Below, piece by piece: positions 21,296-31,065 of a DNA stretch of 64,000 nt. Both the position numbers and the translations under genes were made by a program. A model generated the notes under the pieces. It searched no databases, was not told where the DNA came from, and was given only the letters and a program-made list of their open reading frames with translations. Origin of the DNA: Semisulcospira habei (lineage: Eukaryota > Mollusca > Gastropoda > Semisulcospiridae); NCBI GenBank assembly GCA_036245525.1, contig BTPG01000006.1, positions 72,919,026 through 72,983,025 of the forward strand, written 5' to 3'. How positions within the stretch are numbered: the first letter of the stretch is position 1; every line of letters begins with the position of its first letter.

Positions 21296-21700
21296 GCAAG
21301 AGGCAAAGAACCTCATGAAGGTTTATAAAGGGGTGGGGGTACTACCCCACCCCACCCCCACCCCCCTTCACCCCTTTCCCGCCGGCTCCTGCGCCTCTGC
21401 GTTGGCTTTATTGGCTTTCATAAAACACGTGAAATTTTCTGTACATTATTAGATGAAACTAGACTAATCCAAGCCACATTTGTTTTGGCTTTGATCTTCG
21501 CCATCAGAAACCAGAGCGCAAAGGGCATTGGATCGTCGTCGGCAGCCGTTGGCCCGCACATTGGGAACTGCGTATCCTCAAACACGCCATGAAATATGAT
21601 TAATATCGAGATTAACTGTTAACCGCGTCGCTGCCGGAACACGGTAATCAACACCCAAATGCAAGAGACATAAATCCCCATGAGCCCCCCCCCCCCCTCT
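21296..21700. repeat. family A left arms run into poly-C
   Basis: Two family A left arms (GCAAGAGGCAAAGAACCTCA at 21296, GCAAGAGACATAAATCCCCA at 21661) each end in C-rich tracts (ACCCCACCCCACCCCCACCC; GAGCCCCCCCCCC) instead of a right arm. The centre CCCCC seems to have expanded. Confidence 0.55.
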
Positions 21701-21867
21701 TCCCTGTTACGTGGTAGTCGTAGTCGTAGTATGATACAATCACACCGGACGCACGCACGTAGGGTTCTTGTAAAGAAACTTCACTCAGCTGCAACTCGTC
21801 ACACGTGGCGCAAGGTTGTAGACCACACTGGAGAAACAGTTCCAACAGTATTTTATTTTCACGATGC

Positions 21868-22035
21868 ACTCTCAATGCGTCCACAAATGCATCCACACTT
21901 TGGTACACTGTCTCTCTGCAATGCATCCACAATTCTGATACACTGCGTCTCTCATACAATGCACCAACACTGACACACTGTCTCCTCTACAATGCATCAA
22001 CACTTTTGACACACTGCGTATCTCATACAATGTAA
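21868..22035. repeat. degenerate minisatellite, about 50-bp period
   Basis: ACAATGCATCCACA, ACACTGYGTCTCTC and CAATGCACCAACAC blocks alternate about three and a half times. Confidence 0.7.
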
Positions 22036-22680
22036 ACACATAATTCGCTAACAGTCCCTTTATACTATTACAGATTTCCTGAACAATTCGGCAAACTATA
22101 CAACTCAACGAATCAGAAAAGAAAACGTAACCAAAACTCATTAATATTCAAGAGAAAGAACACTCTGGATCTGCCTACAACTTTCTACAAACTTCGACTA
22201 ATTCCGGAAAATCCGTGATTTCCGTAATTGTTGCTAACTGTAGCGAAACATGTTTACTTTGACGTCATATCTGAAGTCACTAGAATGGTCGCGACCCTGC
22301 CCGAACCTTCCAGTCTAATGTAGGTTAAACTTTACAACAATGTAGCGAAAATACGAGTCATAACAAAAATCAATCGCAATTATTCGAGCAAAAAGACAAT
22401 GAATCTTACTAAAAAAGTTCGTAATTCCTATCCAAAACAACTCAAATGAACATCGGAACTTTCCTATGATCAACACACACATGCTCTCAAAAGAATAACA
22501 CAAACACAAACGTAACCCCCCCTCCTCCATCTCCCCCCTCCTCTTGCTGGCATCATTCGTATCTGTGCAACGCGCAGTCTGTGGTGGTTTATGAGAAATC
22601 ATTTTTAGACGGTCGCAATGAAGGAGTTAATATGGATATTAAATATTAATCATGCTTGGCTAGCACCTATCTCTCTCGTT
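22036..22680. other. intron sequence without recognised features
   Basis: AT-rich, no palindrome or gene recognised. A CCCCCCTCCTCC tract lies at about 22516-22545. Confidence 0.5.
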
Positions 22681-22683
22681 CTC

Positions 22684-22708
22684 TCTCTCTCGTGCATGTG
22701 TGCGTGTG

Positions 22709-22754
<46 letters not shown>

Positions 22755-22830
22755 CGTGCTTGTGTGCGTGCGTGCGTGCATGCGTGCATGAGTGCGTGCG
22801 TGCATGCGTAAATGCATGTGTGTGTCCTTT
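22684..22830. repeat. (GT)n/(GTGC)n microsatellite
   Basis: CT repeat, then GT, then GTGCGTGCATGC variants, ending near 22830. Confidence 0.9.
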
Positions 22831-23040
22831 TATTTACTTTTGTATCAGACTATAGTCTTCTTTGTGGTCACGTATTTTAGTAGACTGCAGATTAGCGGTA
22901 GCAAGGGCAGCATTGAATATTGATCTCCTAACCAAATAATTTTACCGAAATAAAATAAAAGTGTATTGTTCATTTATTTATCACTCATTGTTAATTGTTT
23001 TTCTTTCTCACTTTTGTGTAAACTTCCATCAGTGTTTTCC

Positions 23041-23120
23041 ATACCGAAGAGCAAAAGAAAAGCAACGACCCTGGAATCATCGGGGAAAAAAACATTAGCA
23101 TTCCCCCCCCCCCCCCCCCC
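23041..23120. repeat. family E half foldback ending in poly-C
   Basis: ATACCGAAGAGCAAAAGAAA and GGAATCATCGG match the left arm of family E; a C20 tract (23103-23122) replaces the right arm. Confidence 0.6.
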
Positions 23121-23208
23121 CTCATTCGTATGTATGTTATGTGATTGAATTTCAACTTATTCAGGCGTCAAACGTATCTCCTGTGAAAGCTGGGTAGACA
23201 GAGGACAG

Positions 23209-23290
23209 TCCATTTCTGAGAAAAGCAAGATTTCATTGTACCACAACGAAAATCTCGCTTTTGTAAGAAAAAATGAACGGATTGTCTTGT
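23209..23290. repeat. family I foldback
   Basis: GTCCATTTCTGAGAAAAGCA, TTTCATTGTACCACAACGAA, AATCTCGCTTTTGTAAGAAA. Lies about 65 bp beyond the donor of the TM2 exon. Confidence 0.7.
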
Positions 23291-23353
23291 GCAAAGGTTT
23301 GAGGACCTTTTGCTGACTGTGTTCACTGGGCAGGATGCGCGTGTGACACTCAC

Positions 23354-23492
23354 TCTGCACCAGTATCTGAAGAACTCGGGACTTGTGGAGATGAAGCTGC
23401 CATCTGTCCCCAGGAGTATGATGCTGAGGTAACACAGGACACACCCCACGATGATCACGTTGTTCATGTTAGGGCTGGACATCTTGATGAAC
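23354..23492 (-). CDS. GABBR2: GABA-B receptor exon: first intracellular loop, TM2, first extracellular loop
   Basis: 139 nt. The first base completes an Arg codon from the previous exon, then 46 codons follow. It reads FIKMSSPNMNNVIIVGCVL, then CYLSIILLGTDGSFI and FFRYWCR. KMSSP.MNN at the loop/TM2 border and GTDGSF after TM2 are signatures of GABA-B receptors. Acceptor GCGTCACAG lies inside a degenerate minisatellite; the donor is AGA|GTGAGT. The Cys before the last residue should be the TM3-proximal disulfide Cys. Confidence 0.94.
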
Positions 23493-23496
23493 CTGT

Positions 23497-23780
23497 GACG
23501 CAGTGACACAAATGACGCATGTGAAGTGTGACACAATGAAACAGTGAAACGACGACATTCAATGACGCATGCGAAATGTGGACACTGTGTCACAGACCGC
23601 ATATGTTATTGCGTATAAATGGTTACAATATGACACACAAAGACACGTGTGAAATGTGACACAATGACGCGCGAAACAACTACATTCGATGACGCAAGCG
23701 AAATGTGACAAGTACGATGTCTAACAAGACAATTGTGTCACGATTCACATGTGTCATTGCGCATTAATGGCCATCGTGGT
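23497..23780. repeat. degenerate minisatellite at a 3' splice site
   Basis: Units such as GTGACACAATGA, GACGCATGTGAAGTGTGACA and CATTCAATGACGCATGCGAA repeat with a longer period of about 126 bp. In transcript sense the array forms the last 280 nt of the intron, including the acceptor region. Confidence 0.7.
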
Positions 23781-24029
23781 AACCCCCTTAAATGGCGAAC
23801 GCTACACATAGGCAAGAGACATAAATTTTCATGAGCCCTCGCAGTGAGGATTATGTCTCTTGGTTTAAATAGTTTATTACTTTGCAAAATAAATAAAAGA
23901 ATATACATCAATTATCATCAGATCAAAACAAGCCACAGGCGTATAGTATGATCTGGACACTCGGTTATATTTGCATAATTAGCATGGCGGTGGTTTGCAG
24001 ATTTTAATACAGTATAGGTAAGTAAATCA

Positions 24030-24141
<112 letters not shown>

Positions 24142-24333
24142 TCTTGTTAGTCCTATGTTCTTTGTGAACACGTTTGGTCCCATTTCATTTGTGCTGTTCA
24201 CGCGAATGTCGGTCAGTGTGAAGGGATTTCAAACGCGAAATCCGCGTCCACTGACAGTCAAGTGGTTAAGGCACGACATCTTGATACAAATCTGGAACAC
24301 AATGACACATGTGAAACTGTCATGGCAATGCCG

Positions 24334-24440
24334 CCAGCAGCAAAACGTCTTTGGGCCCACGACAGCTGCAGTGGGCCCGCGCACGACTGTGCGCGGGCCC
24401 ACTGCGGCTGTCGTGGGCTCGAGGACCTGTGCCTACTGGG
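24334..24440. repeat. family F foldback
   Basis: CCAGCAGCAAAACGTCTTTG, GGCCCACGACAGCTGCAGTG, GGCCCGCGCACG and the inverse to GTGCCTACTGG. Confidence 0.85.
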
Positions 24441-24715
24441 GTCACAGAGACAACCAGTAGTATGATACTGGGACGCAGGACAGCTCACGATTGCCACGCT
24501 GTCCATGTTAGTTACTGCCTTGGCATCTTGACAGACCTGTGGCACATATAAGGATACGACTGACACCATGATCAGGACAGGTTCGTCACATTTCCCGGGG
24601 GGTGAGAGAGTGCGCTTATCCAACTTGTTTTGTTCTTGTTGCTCTTTATTCACAACATGAAGCGACGAAACAAGTAACAGTGCTTTTCAGACTATCAAAT
24701 TATCAACCAAACGGG

Positions 24716-24747
<32 letters not shown>

Positions 24748-24760
24748 GCTACTTTTATAG

Positions 24761-25646
24761 TCACAAACCAGATAGGTGAGGCTAGCGCTGGCAGAATTGC
24801 ACACAAACCAAGGGAAATCACTCAGCGCTGGACAGAAAAACAGTTAGATCCCCTGCCCCCGCCTCTCAGGCACCCATTCGCCAGCCCACAGAGAAATACG
24901 CAGGTATAGAACAAGACGATCATCTACATCCCCAATAAAGGATGCATCAGGTCTCGCTTATAACCCATGTCTTTCTCCGGAACTTAGGAAGTAGGCAGGA
25001 GAAACATACATACACAAACACGAAGGTGCATTACTAATGTGGTCGGGTAAATACCATGATTTCCCCCACAGTAGATGCACAGAACATTACACAACAATGT
25101 AACGATACAAAAACGAGACCTGATGCATCCTTTTTTATGGATGTAGATGATCGTCTTGTTCTATACCTGCGTATTTCTCTGTGGGCTGGCGAATAGGTGC
25201 CTGATAGGCGGAGGCAGGGGATCTAACTGTTTGTCTGTCCAGCGCTGAGTGATTCCCCTTGGTTCGTGTGCAGTTCTGCCAGCGCTAGCCTCACCTATCT
25301 GGTTTGTGAGTATCTATAACTCGAGGCAAATTTGTATCGTTACATTGTTGTGTAATGTTCTGTGCTTCTACTGTGGGAAATCAGGGTGTTTACCCGACCA
25401 CATATAGTAATGCACCTGTCGTGTTTGTGTATGTATGTTTCTCCTGCCCACTTCCTAAGTTCCGGAGAAAGACATGGGTTATAAGCGAGACCTGATGCAT
25501 CCTTTTTTTTAAGGGATGTAGATGATCGTCTTGTTCTATACCTGCGTATTTCTCTGTGGGCTGGCGAATGGGTGCCTGAGAGGCGGGGGCAGGGGATCTA
25601 ACTTTTTGTCTGTCCAGCGCTGAGTGATTCCCCTTGGTTTGTGTGT
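24761..25646. repeat. compound inverted repeat, rc(b-a) then a then b-a
   Basis: Module a (about 195 bp, starts GAGACCTGATGCATCC) occurs inverted at 24761-24955, direct at 25115-25309 and direct but shortened at 25487-25646. Module b (about 155 bp, starts TTTGTATCGTTACATTG) occurs inverted at 24956-25111 and direct at 25331-25486. Outer arms of about 330 bp can pair; the spacer is an extra copy of a. Copies differ by scattered substitutions and small indels. Confidence 0.9.
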
Positions 25647-25690
25647 ACTTATATAGTGCTTATCCTAAAATAAGCTCTAAGCGCTTAGAG
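25647..25690 (-). repeat. short 3' tail of an L2-type LINE or SINE
   Basis: Minus strand: CTCTAAGCGCTTAGAGCTTA then TTAGGATAAGCACTATATAA. AGCGCTT...GGATAAGC.CTATATAA is the L2-type tail pattern. It directly abuts the compound inverted repeat. Confidence 0.6.
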
Positions 25691-25723
25691 AGAAGAATAC
25701 CTGTGTTTGTCTTCATAGTGATG

Positions 25724-25820
25724 GTGTGTGTGTGTGTGTGGGGGGGGGGATGGGGGTGTGTGTGTGGGGGGGGGATGGGGGTAGGGGTGGGGGTGGGGTG
25801 GGGTGGGTGGTGGGTGGGCG
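25724..25820. repeat. (GT)n and G-rich tract
   Basis: GT repeat followed by GGGGGGGATGGGGGT-type units to about 25820. Several runs of four or more G could form quadruplexes on the plus strand. Confidence 0.85.
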
Positions 25821-25967
25821 AGTAATTATGTTTATTTATTCTTATTTTTCGATGTAACTGAATGTAAAACAATGACAATAAAACGCAATGATACAGTCTA
25901 AACACCCGACATGAGCAACGTTCAAATCGAATGATGATACAGCTGGGTGCAATCCAAATCGACAAAA

Positions 25968-26032
25968 TTAACTCTTTGGGTGTCTATAGGAATCATCGCG
26001 AATAAAACCTCTACCGACACCCACATGGTTAA
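25968..26032. repeat. family D foldback, centre deleted (TTAA)
   Basis: TTAA-CTCTTTGGGTGTCTATAGG, GAATCATCGCG, CTACCGACACCCACATGG-TTAA. One inner arm is missing. Confidence 0.75.
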
Positions 26033-26515
26033 ATGGGGTTTGATAGTTGGTAACGAAACTGATTTTGGATCATATACATGCGACGTGCGCTATATATGCA
26101 TTTGAAGTCTGCGAGGGGAAGTTAATCTTCTGGCAAAACTGGGAATAAAATGTAAATTTACATCTTATTCCTGATCACCTAAGGGAAGAGAGACTGCGGC
26201 ATTATTGCTGACACAGCAGGACCTTTTGCAGCTAAACTCTATCGTAATTCCCTTGTGTAATATTATCTCCTTACCCAATTATAAACAAAACTATAATAAC
26301 CCTTCTCAATAATTAAAACAACTACAAGAGGCACAGACAGCACAGGTGCGCCTAGAAAGCAAAAGACCCTCGGGTCGAAGTCGGCCCGAGGACTGTTTCT
26401 TACTGGGCAAAGATCTTCAAGAACTAATGAGAACGTATGCCTCCTGCCAGTCGAAGTAAGTTCGTATTTTCATCTAACCGGCTGTAATGTAAGTTCGCAT
26501 TTTCATTTAACCGGC
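26033..26515. other. intron sequence with family A and F scraps
   Basis: A family A left tip (CAAGAGGCACAGA) lies at about 26324. A family F fragment (CGAAGTCGGCCCGAGGAC) lies at about 26376. No gene seen. Confidence 0.4.
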
Positions 26516-26572
26516 TGTGCGCAGGCCCACTATGGCTGACGTCGGCCCGAGGACCTTTGATCACTGGACATA
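26516..26572. repeat. family F half foldback
   Basis: TGTGCGCAGGCCCACTATGG, CTGACGTCGGCCCGAGGACC, TTTG. Right arm only. Confidence 0.65.
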
Positions 26573-26665
26573 TTGAGGTGCTATGCACCTCTACCTTGTT
26601 CAAGGGGAGTTAGGATTTTCATCCAAACGACGGCAATATATAAATATTAAATAAGACATCTAACT

Positions 26666-26732
26666 TCAAGAGGCACAGATCCGCACGATCCGATGCATAT
26701 TGCAGGGGGCCATGCGGATTTACGCCTCTTGC
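26666..26732. repeat. family A foldback
   Basis: CAAGAGGCACAGATCCGCAC and CATGCGGATTTACGCCTCTT. ATCCGCA/TGCGGAT replaces ATCCTCA/TGAGGAT in both arms. Confidence 0.7.
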
Positions 26733-26970
26733 TAATCTTGATTTCACACTCGAAGCTCTTCGTGGCAAGTTTGGGGGTTGGGAGGTGGGAATGCACTTTA
26801 CAATGAACGACCACAAAACAAGAGAAAAACACCAAAAGTAAGGGCATTTTAACCGTCAGAGAAGATTTCTGCTGATTAAATTCCTCGCGGGGTGGTTTCA
26901 TGAAATACGCCCTGATGGGAAATTGAGGGACACAAAGCAAGGCTTAGCCGTGAAGCTAGCTCATCAGTTT

Positions 26971-27114
26971 AGAATACCCCCCACAGGGCGAGGAAATCCA
27001 TCGAATTATGGGCCCCTGGCCAGCTCTGAGCGTCAAACTAAGTGCGATATTTTATTGACGCTCGGGGCCGACCAGGGGCACGTAACTCGATGATTTCTTC
27101 GCCGTGTGTACTCC
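26971..27114. repeat. single-copy foldback
   Basis: CGAGGAAATCCATCGAATTA, GGGCCCCTGG, CTGAGCGTCAA pairs with TTGACGCTCGG, CCAGGGGCACG, TAACTCGATGATTTCTTCG. The loop is about 18 nt. No second copy noticed in this window. Confidence 0.75.
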
Positions 27115-27444
27115 CCCGAGCCCAGTTCCTGTGAAATAATTGTAATTTTTTTCCGCTTGCACGGCGTTATAAGTGCCGGTACGACCCCGAGTTTTATGCA
27201 TAAACTTTGTGTCAAAACTGCTTAGTTTAGATATGCCAGTGAAACATGCCAGTGTTATTACACATTAACCCCTTCACTGCTAGTGGACGCAGATTGCGAT
27301 TTTTTAAATCATGGAAAATTCAACGCCAAAGATCCCCACCCTTCAAAGGAACATAGATACAAATGCGTGTCAGCACGAGGTGAACTGGGTGTTGATTTTT
27401 TTTGTCGTCAATGAAGAGCTTACATACGATTAGGTTCAGTCATT

Positions 27445-27523
27445 GAAACATTCGAGACGTACTGCAACCGGATACGCGGCTTTATGCCGCGTATCCGGAT
27501 GCAGCACGTCTCGAATGAGTTAA
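27445..27523. repeat. family C foldback
   Basis: CATTCGAGACGTACTGCAAC, CGGATACGCGGC, loop TTTAT, GCCGCGTATCCG, GATGCAGCACGTCTCGAATG, then AG-TTAA (27520-27523). The left TTAA is changed. Confidence 0.85.
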
Positions 27524-27691
27524 CCATCAGCCAATGATACTCAGGCGCGACCATATGCATATCGTTGCAGTAAAAGACGTCTGTCTTTATTAGGATACCG
27601 ATCGGGCGACTCTCTCAGTAGGGAGCTCTCCGTATTACTGGCAATAGCTTAAGACGACCCGCGCATTGTCAAAATCTTCGGGACTGCAACT

Positions 27692-27770
27692 TTAAACCCT
27701 TGACTGCTACTGACGATACCACTCGGCGGAAAAGACGCGTTTACAACGTCAGCAGCAGTCAAGAGATTCA
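27692..27770. repeat. TTAA foldback, unassigned core
   Basis: TTAA-ACCCTTGACTGCTACTGACG pairs with CGTCAGCAGCAGTCAAGAGA. The tip resembles families A and D but the core is different. Confidence 0.6.
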
Positions 27771-28015
27771 AGCCAAACAATCAATCGACCCACCACAGAC
27801 CCAGAGGCTAAAAGATCGGCCATTGGCCTATGTGTGAAGAACACACTGACACGGTGCTACCTTTCAGTGACAGGGCCAAATTGTTCAACCTTTTTTTTTC
27901 TGCAAGAAGCTTCGTACTAATACGAGTAGCAAGAAATGGGCCTTGCGTGCTAGCTCATAGGTGATGGATTCTCTGCAGAAACTAAGCCATTCAAGCACTA
28001 ACTTGGGTCTATTTA

Positions 28016-28169
28016 TAGTAAACTTTCGATGTAAGAAATTGCCAGGGGCCCAAGTTTTATTGTTGTTATATCCGAAGTTTGTTATAAGCGAAGTAAAAAG
28101 GAAAACTGCCGTTGCGAGCTCTGAAAATAATTCATTATATCCGACTTTTCTTATAAGCGAAGTCGACTG
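28016..28169. mobile_element. pogo/Tigger-like MITE, second copy
   Basis: TA-flanked; ends TAGTAAACTTTCGATGTAAG and CTTATAAGCGAAGTCGACTG. Shares TATATCCGAAGTTTGTTATA blocks with the 4575-4749 copy. Confidence 0.65.
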
Positions 28170-28310
28170 TATTGTCAATTTTGTTATTTTCTCAGTATTG
28201 TTTAGATTATTAATATAATCATCATAATAATGATGAAGACTTTGATGACTTTAATCTTCATTAACATTCTAATGACCCTTGATCATTAACACACCCCATC
28301 CTGGCCGACA

Positions 28311-28373
28311 CAACACTGGTTGTCTCACTCGATTCTCTACCGCTGTAGCGTGTCGGGGGGAACAAGCAGTGTA
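28311..28373. repeat. family J foldback, decayed
   Basis: CACTGGTTGTCTCACTCGAT, TCTCTACCGC, then GTGTCGGGGGGAACAAGCAG. Confidence 0.6.
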
Positions 28374-28665
28374 GGTCTACCCTTCTCCCGCTGTTCGCGC
28401 CGGCGATGAAACATAAAACTGGTGACACACTGCCGCAGTGAAAAGACATCATGAGTCCCTTGGGTAACACTGCCCCTAACACCCCTCTCTGAAACTAAAA
28501 CAAATACCAGTCTCTACTCATATGCTTGAGGCCTAGATCCTTATCGGCCCAAGCAACGTGCCAGGACTGGGGAATAGAGCTACGCCTCTTTCTGGTCTCA
28601 CTTTAAAAAAAATAAAAATTACTGTAATCATTAGGCGGTCAGACGCTAATAGCACTAACTCATCA

Positions 28666-28731
28666 GCAAGAGGCAGGGATCCTCATGAGCCCCCGCAATT
28701 GCGGGGGCTCATGAGGATCCATGCCTCTTGC
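28666..28731. repeat. family A foldback
   Basis: Two 33-bp arms with no loop and one mismatch: GCAAGAGGCAGGGATCCTCA through CCCCCGCAA and inverse. GGATCC replaces AGATCC. Confidence 0.88.
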
Positions 28732-28908
28732 TGGACCCATCTACCTCTGTGATCCTTAGCGCAGGAGTTTATCTGGATTTCCGGAGCAAAAAAAGCAAAT
28801 CTCTAAGTACCTCTTGTCTAAGAGTATTAGATAAGCCCACGCAAATGCGAGGGACTCATGAGACTCAAACCCTTGACAGCTGAGAAAAGATTATCAGGAT
28901 CCAACTGC

Positions 28909-28965
28909 AAGGTACACAGATTGTCATGAGCCCCTGCAGTGTCGCGGCTTATGAGCGTCTATGCC
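28909..28965. repeat. family A foldback, decayed
   Basis: GCAAGGTACACAGATTGTCA and ATGAGCGTCTATGCCTCTCG. Confidence 0.55.
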
Positions 28966-29278
28966 TCTCGATGACATCACTCTGAATTCATGTTCTTGGG
29001 ACTCTTTCGCGTTGAATTAACGAAGATCTCAGAAACACACTGTCCACGTCAGCTGTCAGTGAAGGAGTTATGCCTCTTGCTATTTCATCTGCGTCTATAT
29101 TCCTTTAACCCAGGAAGCCATGGAGTGTTCAGTGTATGGCTTTAAAGGCACTTCAGCCTATAAACCTTTACCGAAACCATGGTGCTTTACGCAGATGGCT
29201 TGGCCGCGAGGGAAGGTTGATTGAGATCAGAACTGAAACGACCGGCTGTTCAATCAGATTATCGTGAAACACACGTCA

Positions 29279-29378
29279 AACTTAATAGCTCAATAAATAG
29301 ACACCCAAAATACAATGGAATTATTCCATTATATTTGTGTGTGTGTGTGTGTGTCTATTTATCGACCTGTTAAATTTG
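29279..29378. repeat. AT-rich foldback with (GT) expansion
   Basis: AGCTCAATAAATAGACAC pairs with GTGTCTATTTATCGACCT. The inner AAATACAATGGAATTATTCC pairs with itself. A GT8 expansion lies in one arm only. Confidence 0.65.
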
Positions 29379-29443
29379 GCGGAAATCGGCCGGCAACTGA
29401 ATAAAAAGCTGACAAAAGGGCCACTTGGGAACTTTGGGGCAAG

Positions 29444-29495
29444 TTTCAGAGAGAGAAGGGCAGCATTTGGGGACGGGTCCAGGATTCAAAAACGC
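29444..29495. repeat. 52-bp direct repeat, source copy
   Basis: TTTCAGAGAGAGAAGGGCAG ... GGATTCAAAAACGC. An identical copy is at 30832-30883, at the 5' junction of the RTE copy 2 insertion. Confidence 0.95.
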
Positions 29496-29539
29496 TAAAA
29501 GTTTCATTACAGTGCTGCCATGTCAGGCAAAAGGCGGTA

Positions 29540-29610
29540 CGTCTATTTTGTGAAAAATGAGATTTTCATTGTATTACAATGAAAATCTCGCTTTTCACCA
29601 CAATGGACTT
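29540..29610. repeat. family I foldback, target of an RTE insertion
   Basis: GTCTATTTTGTGAAAAATGA, GATTTTCATTGTATTACAAT, GAAAATCTCGCTTTTCACCA, then ACAATGGACTT. The last 11 bp are duplicated at 30889-30899, after which the family I outer flank resumes (ACTCAGTAAGTTACTGTC). Confidence 0.85.
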
Positions 29611-29640
29611 TCTCTTGGCTTGACTTCGCGAACGAAGATT

Positions 29641-30822
29641 TTATAGGAGTTGCCCACGACGTCTGCAGGCTTGTTCGTGGCTGCGGAGGCCAATCCGAGA
29701 CAGGCAGGTTCGACCGCAGTGGCTGCAGGGGAAGGTCTGGCCAGGGTTCTGAGCTGCGGCATCTCTGTTTTTTCTCCTGAGCCGCTTGTCCTTAAGGCTA
29801 GCTCTGCGAGAGTCCTCAAAGGAGACAGCTGCCTTGTAAATGGTGGAGCGCCAGGTGTCACGGTCCGCAGCAAGCGAAGACCACTGGTGGTGGTCGATTT
29901 GGCAGGCACTAAGTGACTTCTTGAGACAGTCTTTGTATCTCTTCTTTGGTGCCCCTCTGTCACGGTGTCCAGTAGCAAGCTCGCCGAACAGGGTGATCTT
30001 TGGTAGGCGATGATCCTCCATCCTGGAGACATGCCCCGCCCAGCGGAGCTGTGTCCGCAGCAGCAAAGCCTCGATGCTCACAGTTTCAGCCTGTTCAAGG
30101 ACCTCGACGTTGGTGACATAGTCACTCCAGTGAATGCCCAGGATGGTACGCAGGCAGCGCTGGTGGAAGCGTTCGAGGAGTCGTAGTTGGCTGCGGTAGA
30201 GGGCCCAGGACTCGGAACCATACAGCAGGGTGGTGAGGACCACAGCTCTGTACACGCTGATCTTGGTGCCTGTTTTCAGCTGTTGATTGTGCCACACCCG
30301 CTTGAAAAGTCGCCCGAAAGCACTGTTCGCTTTTGCCAGCCTGCTGTCAAGCTCCTTGTCCAGCTTGGCGTCCGACGTGATAATGCAGCCAAGGTAAGTA
30401 AACTGGTGCACTGACTTTAGTTCAGACTCGCCAATGGTGATGTGAGGAGGGCGATACACTGTCTTGGGTGCCGGCTGATGGAGGACCTCTGTCTTTTTCA
30501 GACTGACCTCGAGTCCAAAGAGCTGGGCAGCATCTGCGAAGCAAGACGTGATGCGCTGCAGGGCTCTCTCTGTGTGTGCAACGAGGGCAGCATCATCAGC
30601 AAAAAGCAGCTCACGAATCAGTTGGTCTAGGGTTTTCGTGTGGGCCTGCAGTCGTCTGAGGTTGAACAGGCTGCCATCGAGACGATACCTGATGTACACT
30701 GCATCGTCATCATCGAGGTCCACTGTGGCCTGCTTCAACATCATGCTAAAAAAGATGGTGAAGAGGGTCGGTGCCAGCACGCAGCCCTGCTTTACGCCGT
30801 TGAGAATAGGGAATGGTTCTGA
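29641..30822 (-). CDS. RTE-like reverse transcriptase, C-terminal part
   Basis: Open to the stop at 29641. The first Met at 30780 gives 379 residues, all identical to residues 325-703 of the 2407-4518 protein. Contains FADD and the C-terminal Cys/His finger, but lacks the first RT motifs (AFDTV block), so it is dead on its own. Near identity over about 1.2 kb means both copies are recent or were homogenised. Confidence 0.9.
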   Translation of the reverse strand, partial: SEPFPILNGVKQGCVLAPTLFTIFFSMMLKQATVDLDDDDAVYIRYRLDGSLFNLRRLQAHTKTLDQLIRELLFADDAALVAHTERALQRITSCFADAAQLFGLEVSLKKTEVLHQPAPKTVYRPPHITIGESELKSVHQFTYLGCIITSDAKLDKELDSRLAKANSAFGRLFKRVWHNQQLKTGTKISVYRAVVLTTLLYGSESWALYRSQLRLLERFHQRCLRTILGIHWSDYVTNVEVLEQAETVSIEALLLRTQLRWAGHVSRMEDHRLPKITLFGELATGHRDRGAPKKRYKDCLKKSLSACQIDHHQWSSLAADRDTWRSTIYKAAVSFEDSRRASLKDKRLRRKNRDAAAQNPGQTFPCSHCGRTCLSRIGLRSHEQACRRRGQLL

Positions 30823-30831
30823 GAATGGTTC

Positions 30832-30883
30832 TTTCAGAGAGAGAAGGGCAGCATTTGGGGACGGGTCCAGGATTCAAAAACGC
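30832..30883. repeat. 52-bp direct repeat, copied filler
   Basis: Identical to 29444-29495. Lies between the truncated 5' end of RTE copy 2 and its right target-site duplication. Confidence 0.95.
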
Positions 30884-31065
30884 AATGGACAATGGACTTA
30901 CTCAGTAAGTTACTGTCTTTGCCTTCACACGGCAAATGTGGATCTTCCCCAGAGGAGGTCCTGACTGGGTACTGTCTGAACTAGCCGTTGGGGCTCTCTT
31001 GGGGAAGACGGAAGCTCTGCCCCGAACGAGACTGAGAAGTCCGATGCGTCGCCTGACTTCAAAGT

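Larger units (their letters stand above)
29611..30888 (-). mobile_element. RTE-like LINE copy 2, 5' truncated, with 5' filler
   Basis: Flanked by an 11-bp target-site duplication ACAATGGACTT (29600-29610 and 30889-30899). The 3' end is exactly TCTCTTGGCTTGAC on the plus strand, the same end as copy 1, with no poly(A). LINE homology stops near 30822 inside the RT. 30823-30888 is filler: a repeated GAATGGTTCT, then a 52-bp copy of 29444-29495, then AATGG. The overlapping protein is identical to copy 1. Confidence 0.93.

Noticed and set aside
29444..30883. The 52-bp direct repeat as a long target-site duplication of RTE copy 2
   Set aside because: It does not touch either element end. The 11-bp ACAATGGACTT repeat abuts the 3' end exactly and marks the true insertion site.
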